From NCBI RefSeq assembly GCF_000829825.1, contig NZ_JXSL01000034.1, positions 1 through 64,000 of the forward strand: a DNA stretch of 64,000 nucleotides, in the 5' to 3' direction. The position numbers were made by a program, and so were the translations under genes. Source of the DNA: Paramagnetospirillum magnetotacticum MS-1. GTDB lineage: Bacteria > Pseudomonadota > Alphaproteobacteria > Rhodospirillales > Magnetospirillaceae. Positions 61,972 through 64,000 of the stretch are shown here, in pieces; positions within the stretch are counted from its first letter, which is position 1; each line of letters opens with the position of its first letter. The notes below the pieces were generated by a model, which saw only the letters and a program-made list of their open reading frames with translations, had not been told where the DNA came from and did no database searches.

Positions 61972-62454
61972 ATGCGCATCGCCAAGGACACCGTCGTCAC
62001 GCTCAGCTACCGTGTCACCGACACCGACGGCAACATCGTCGATGAGGGCGCCGAGCCCATCATCTACCTGCATGGCGGTTATGACGGCCTGTTCCCCCGG
62101 CTGGAAGCGGCCCTGGAGGGCAAGGAAGCTGGCCACGAACTGAACATCAAGCTGCAGCCCGAGGACGCCTTTGGTGAATACGACGCGGAACTGGTCAGCG
62201 TCGAGGACGCCGCCATGTTCCCCGCCAATGTGCAGGTCGGCATGCAGTTCGAGCGTGTCATGGACGGCAATCAGGACGAGGCCATGCTGTTCTCGGTCAC
62301 TGACGTGGCCGACGGCAAGGTGGTGGTCGACGGCAACCATCCCCTGGCGGGAATGGCGCTGATCTTCGACTGTACGGTCGCCGATATCCGCGCCGCCTCG
62401 GCCGAGGAGGTCGAGCACGGCCACCCGCACTTCCCTGGCCACCACCATCACTAG
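61972..62454 (+). CDS. slyD: FKBP-type peptidyl-prolyl isomerase SlyD
   Basis: This 160-residue FKBP/IF-domain protein begins with MRIAKDTVVTLSYRVTDTDG and has an inserted flap (about 70-125). It ends in a short histidine-rich tail (HGHPHFPGHHHH) that can bind nickel, as in SlyD. It is a cytosolic folding helper that can contribute to hydrogenase metal insertion. It begins directly after the TPR-glycosyltransferase gene. Confidence 0.93.
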   Translation: MRIAKDTVVTLSYRVTDTDGNIVDEGAEPIIYLHGGYDGLFPRLEAALEGKEAGHELNIKLQPEDAFGEYDAELVSVEDAAMFPANVQVGMQFERVMDGNQDEAMLFSVTDVADGKVVVDGNHPLAGMALIFDCTVADIRAASAEEVEHGHPHFPGHHHH

Positions 62455-62459
62455 GAAAT

Positions 62460-62543
62460 TGTCATCCCGAGGCGAGAGCCGAGGGATCTCATCCTGACAG
62501 GACGGAGCAGACGGAGATTCCTCGGCTCCGCCTCGGAATGACA
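62460..62543. repeat. 84-bp imperfect inverted repeat downstream of slyD
   Basis: tgtcatcccgaggcgagagc at the left and its near-inverse (ending ggaatgaca) at the right form a long hairpin; the arms diverge at a few bases. It resembles a dispersed family often seen in alphaproteobacterial intergenic DNA. It lies between slyD and dapD and could end transcription. Confidence 0.88.
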
Positions 62544-62620
62544 GACTGGAATCATTGACTCCGACCCGACGGAGAGTATCTTCGGGCCCCGTTTTCAGAC
62601 CGCTTCAGCAGGAATCCGCC

Positions 62621-63459
<839 letters not shown>

Positions 63460-63460
<1 letters not shown>

Positions 63461-64000
63461 TGAACCTTTCCGATCCCGTCCAACTGGCCCAGGCCCTGAT
63501 CCGCTGCCCCAGCGTCACTCCTGAGGATGCGGGGGCGCTGGACGTGCTGGCCGGGGCGCTGGAACGTCTGGGCTTTACCTGCCACCACATCCGCTCAAGC
63601 ACCGGCGGGCCGGAGATCAGGAACCTCTATGCCCGTCTGGGCACCGAGGGCCCCAATCTCTGCTTCGCCGGTCACACCGATGTGGTGCCGCCCGGCAAGG
63701 GATGGACGTTGGAGCCCTTTGACGGCGGCATCGACCAGGGCCGCCTGTTCGGGCGCGGCAGCGCCGACATGAAGGGCGCCATCGGCTGCTTCGTGGCCGC
63801 CGTGGCGCGGATGTTGAAGGACGGCGCGCCCAAGGGCTCCATCTCGCTGCTGATCACCGGCGACGAGGAAGGCCCGGCTGTGGACGGCACGGTCAAGGTG
63901 CTGGACTGGCTGGCGGCGCGGGGAGAGCGTCTGGATTGCTGCATCGTGGGCGAGCCCACCAATCCGCGCAAGCTGGGCGACATGATGAAGATCGGGCGGC
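63460..64000 (+). CDS. dapE: Succinyl-diaminopimelate desuccinylase DapE (3' end outside the window)
   Basis: The first 180 residues of a DapE-type M20 peptidase. The metal-binding region starts with [12 protein letters not shown] (His and Asp; the Asp is the next-nearest ligand). [14 protein letters not shown] carries the bridging Asp and [12 protein letters not shown] holds the catalytic Glu pair; VGEPTNP follows. The gene continues past position 64000, so the C terminus is not seen. Overlap with dapD (TGATG) implies coupled translation. Confidence 0.95.

Overview
This is a GC-rich alphaproteobacterial chromosome segment made up almost entirely of core genes. The gene set and the protein character (FlbT, a long-linker FtsZ, a CheZ, a six-helix cyclic-nucleotide-gated K+ channel, a bacteriohemerythrin) suggest a Rhodospirillales member, and Magnetospirillum is my best guess. 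That genus call is recognition, not a database result. No magnetosome genes, prophage, CRISPR array or rRNA operon were seen. The only clear mobile element is an IS3-family copy at the left edge, cut by the window boundary.

Layout. 1-1199: IS3-family (IS407-like) insertion sequence. 1300-7444: minus-strand operon carA-carB-greA-DyP peroxidase, with a good sigma70 promoter at 7416-7444. 7562-12074: yqeY-like gene, dnaG and rpoD on the plus strand (the macromolecular-synthesis pair). 12263-12338: a CAU-anticodon tRNA, probably tRNA-Ile2. 12364-19583: minus-strand genes for a sensor histidine kinase, FlbT, an HCCA-isomerase-like thioredoxin-fold enzyme, an SDR, a RidA protein, DUF1491, a CNG K+ channel and an EEP-family hydrolase. 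19728-20910: bacteriohemerythrin plus cheZ. 21045-21449: RNase P RNA with its promoter.

21669-40594 holds a complete, tightly overlapping division and cell-wall (dcw) cluster: mraZ-rsmH-ftsL-ftsI-murE-murF-mraY-murD-(41-codon ORF)-ftsW-murG-murC-murB-ddl-ftsQ-ftsA-ftsZ. It is preceded by a textbook MraZ operator array and closed by a strong terminator. lpxC, bamD, recN, an outer-membrane beta-barrel protein, ligA, a TPR-like protein and lepA follow. 51661-57435 is a three-gene DUF58 / BatA-DUF4159 / membrane-protein operon. 57516-59271 is an M23 peptidase-bactofilin pair, then CorA. The right end has a small DUF2934 protein, a TPR-glycosyltransferase, slyD, dapD and the start of dapE.

The theme is envelope growth. 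dapD/dapE supply meso-diaminopimelate, murE (with the DAP-type DNPR motif) uses it, the dcw cluster builds and divides the wall, lpxC and bamD build the outer membrane, and the bactofilin/M23 pair probably shapes the wall. The intergenic spaces carry several unrelated palindromic repeat families. The most unusual items are the 41-codon Arg-rich ORF that looks inserted between murD and ftsW, the MraZ operator, the acidic insert in RpoD, the proline-rich FtsL tail, the EPV-type repeats in the FtsZ linker, and the hemerythrin-cheZ pairing. I did not find a convincing wholly new multi-gene system.
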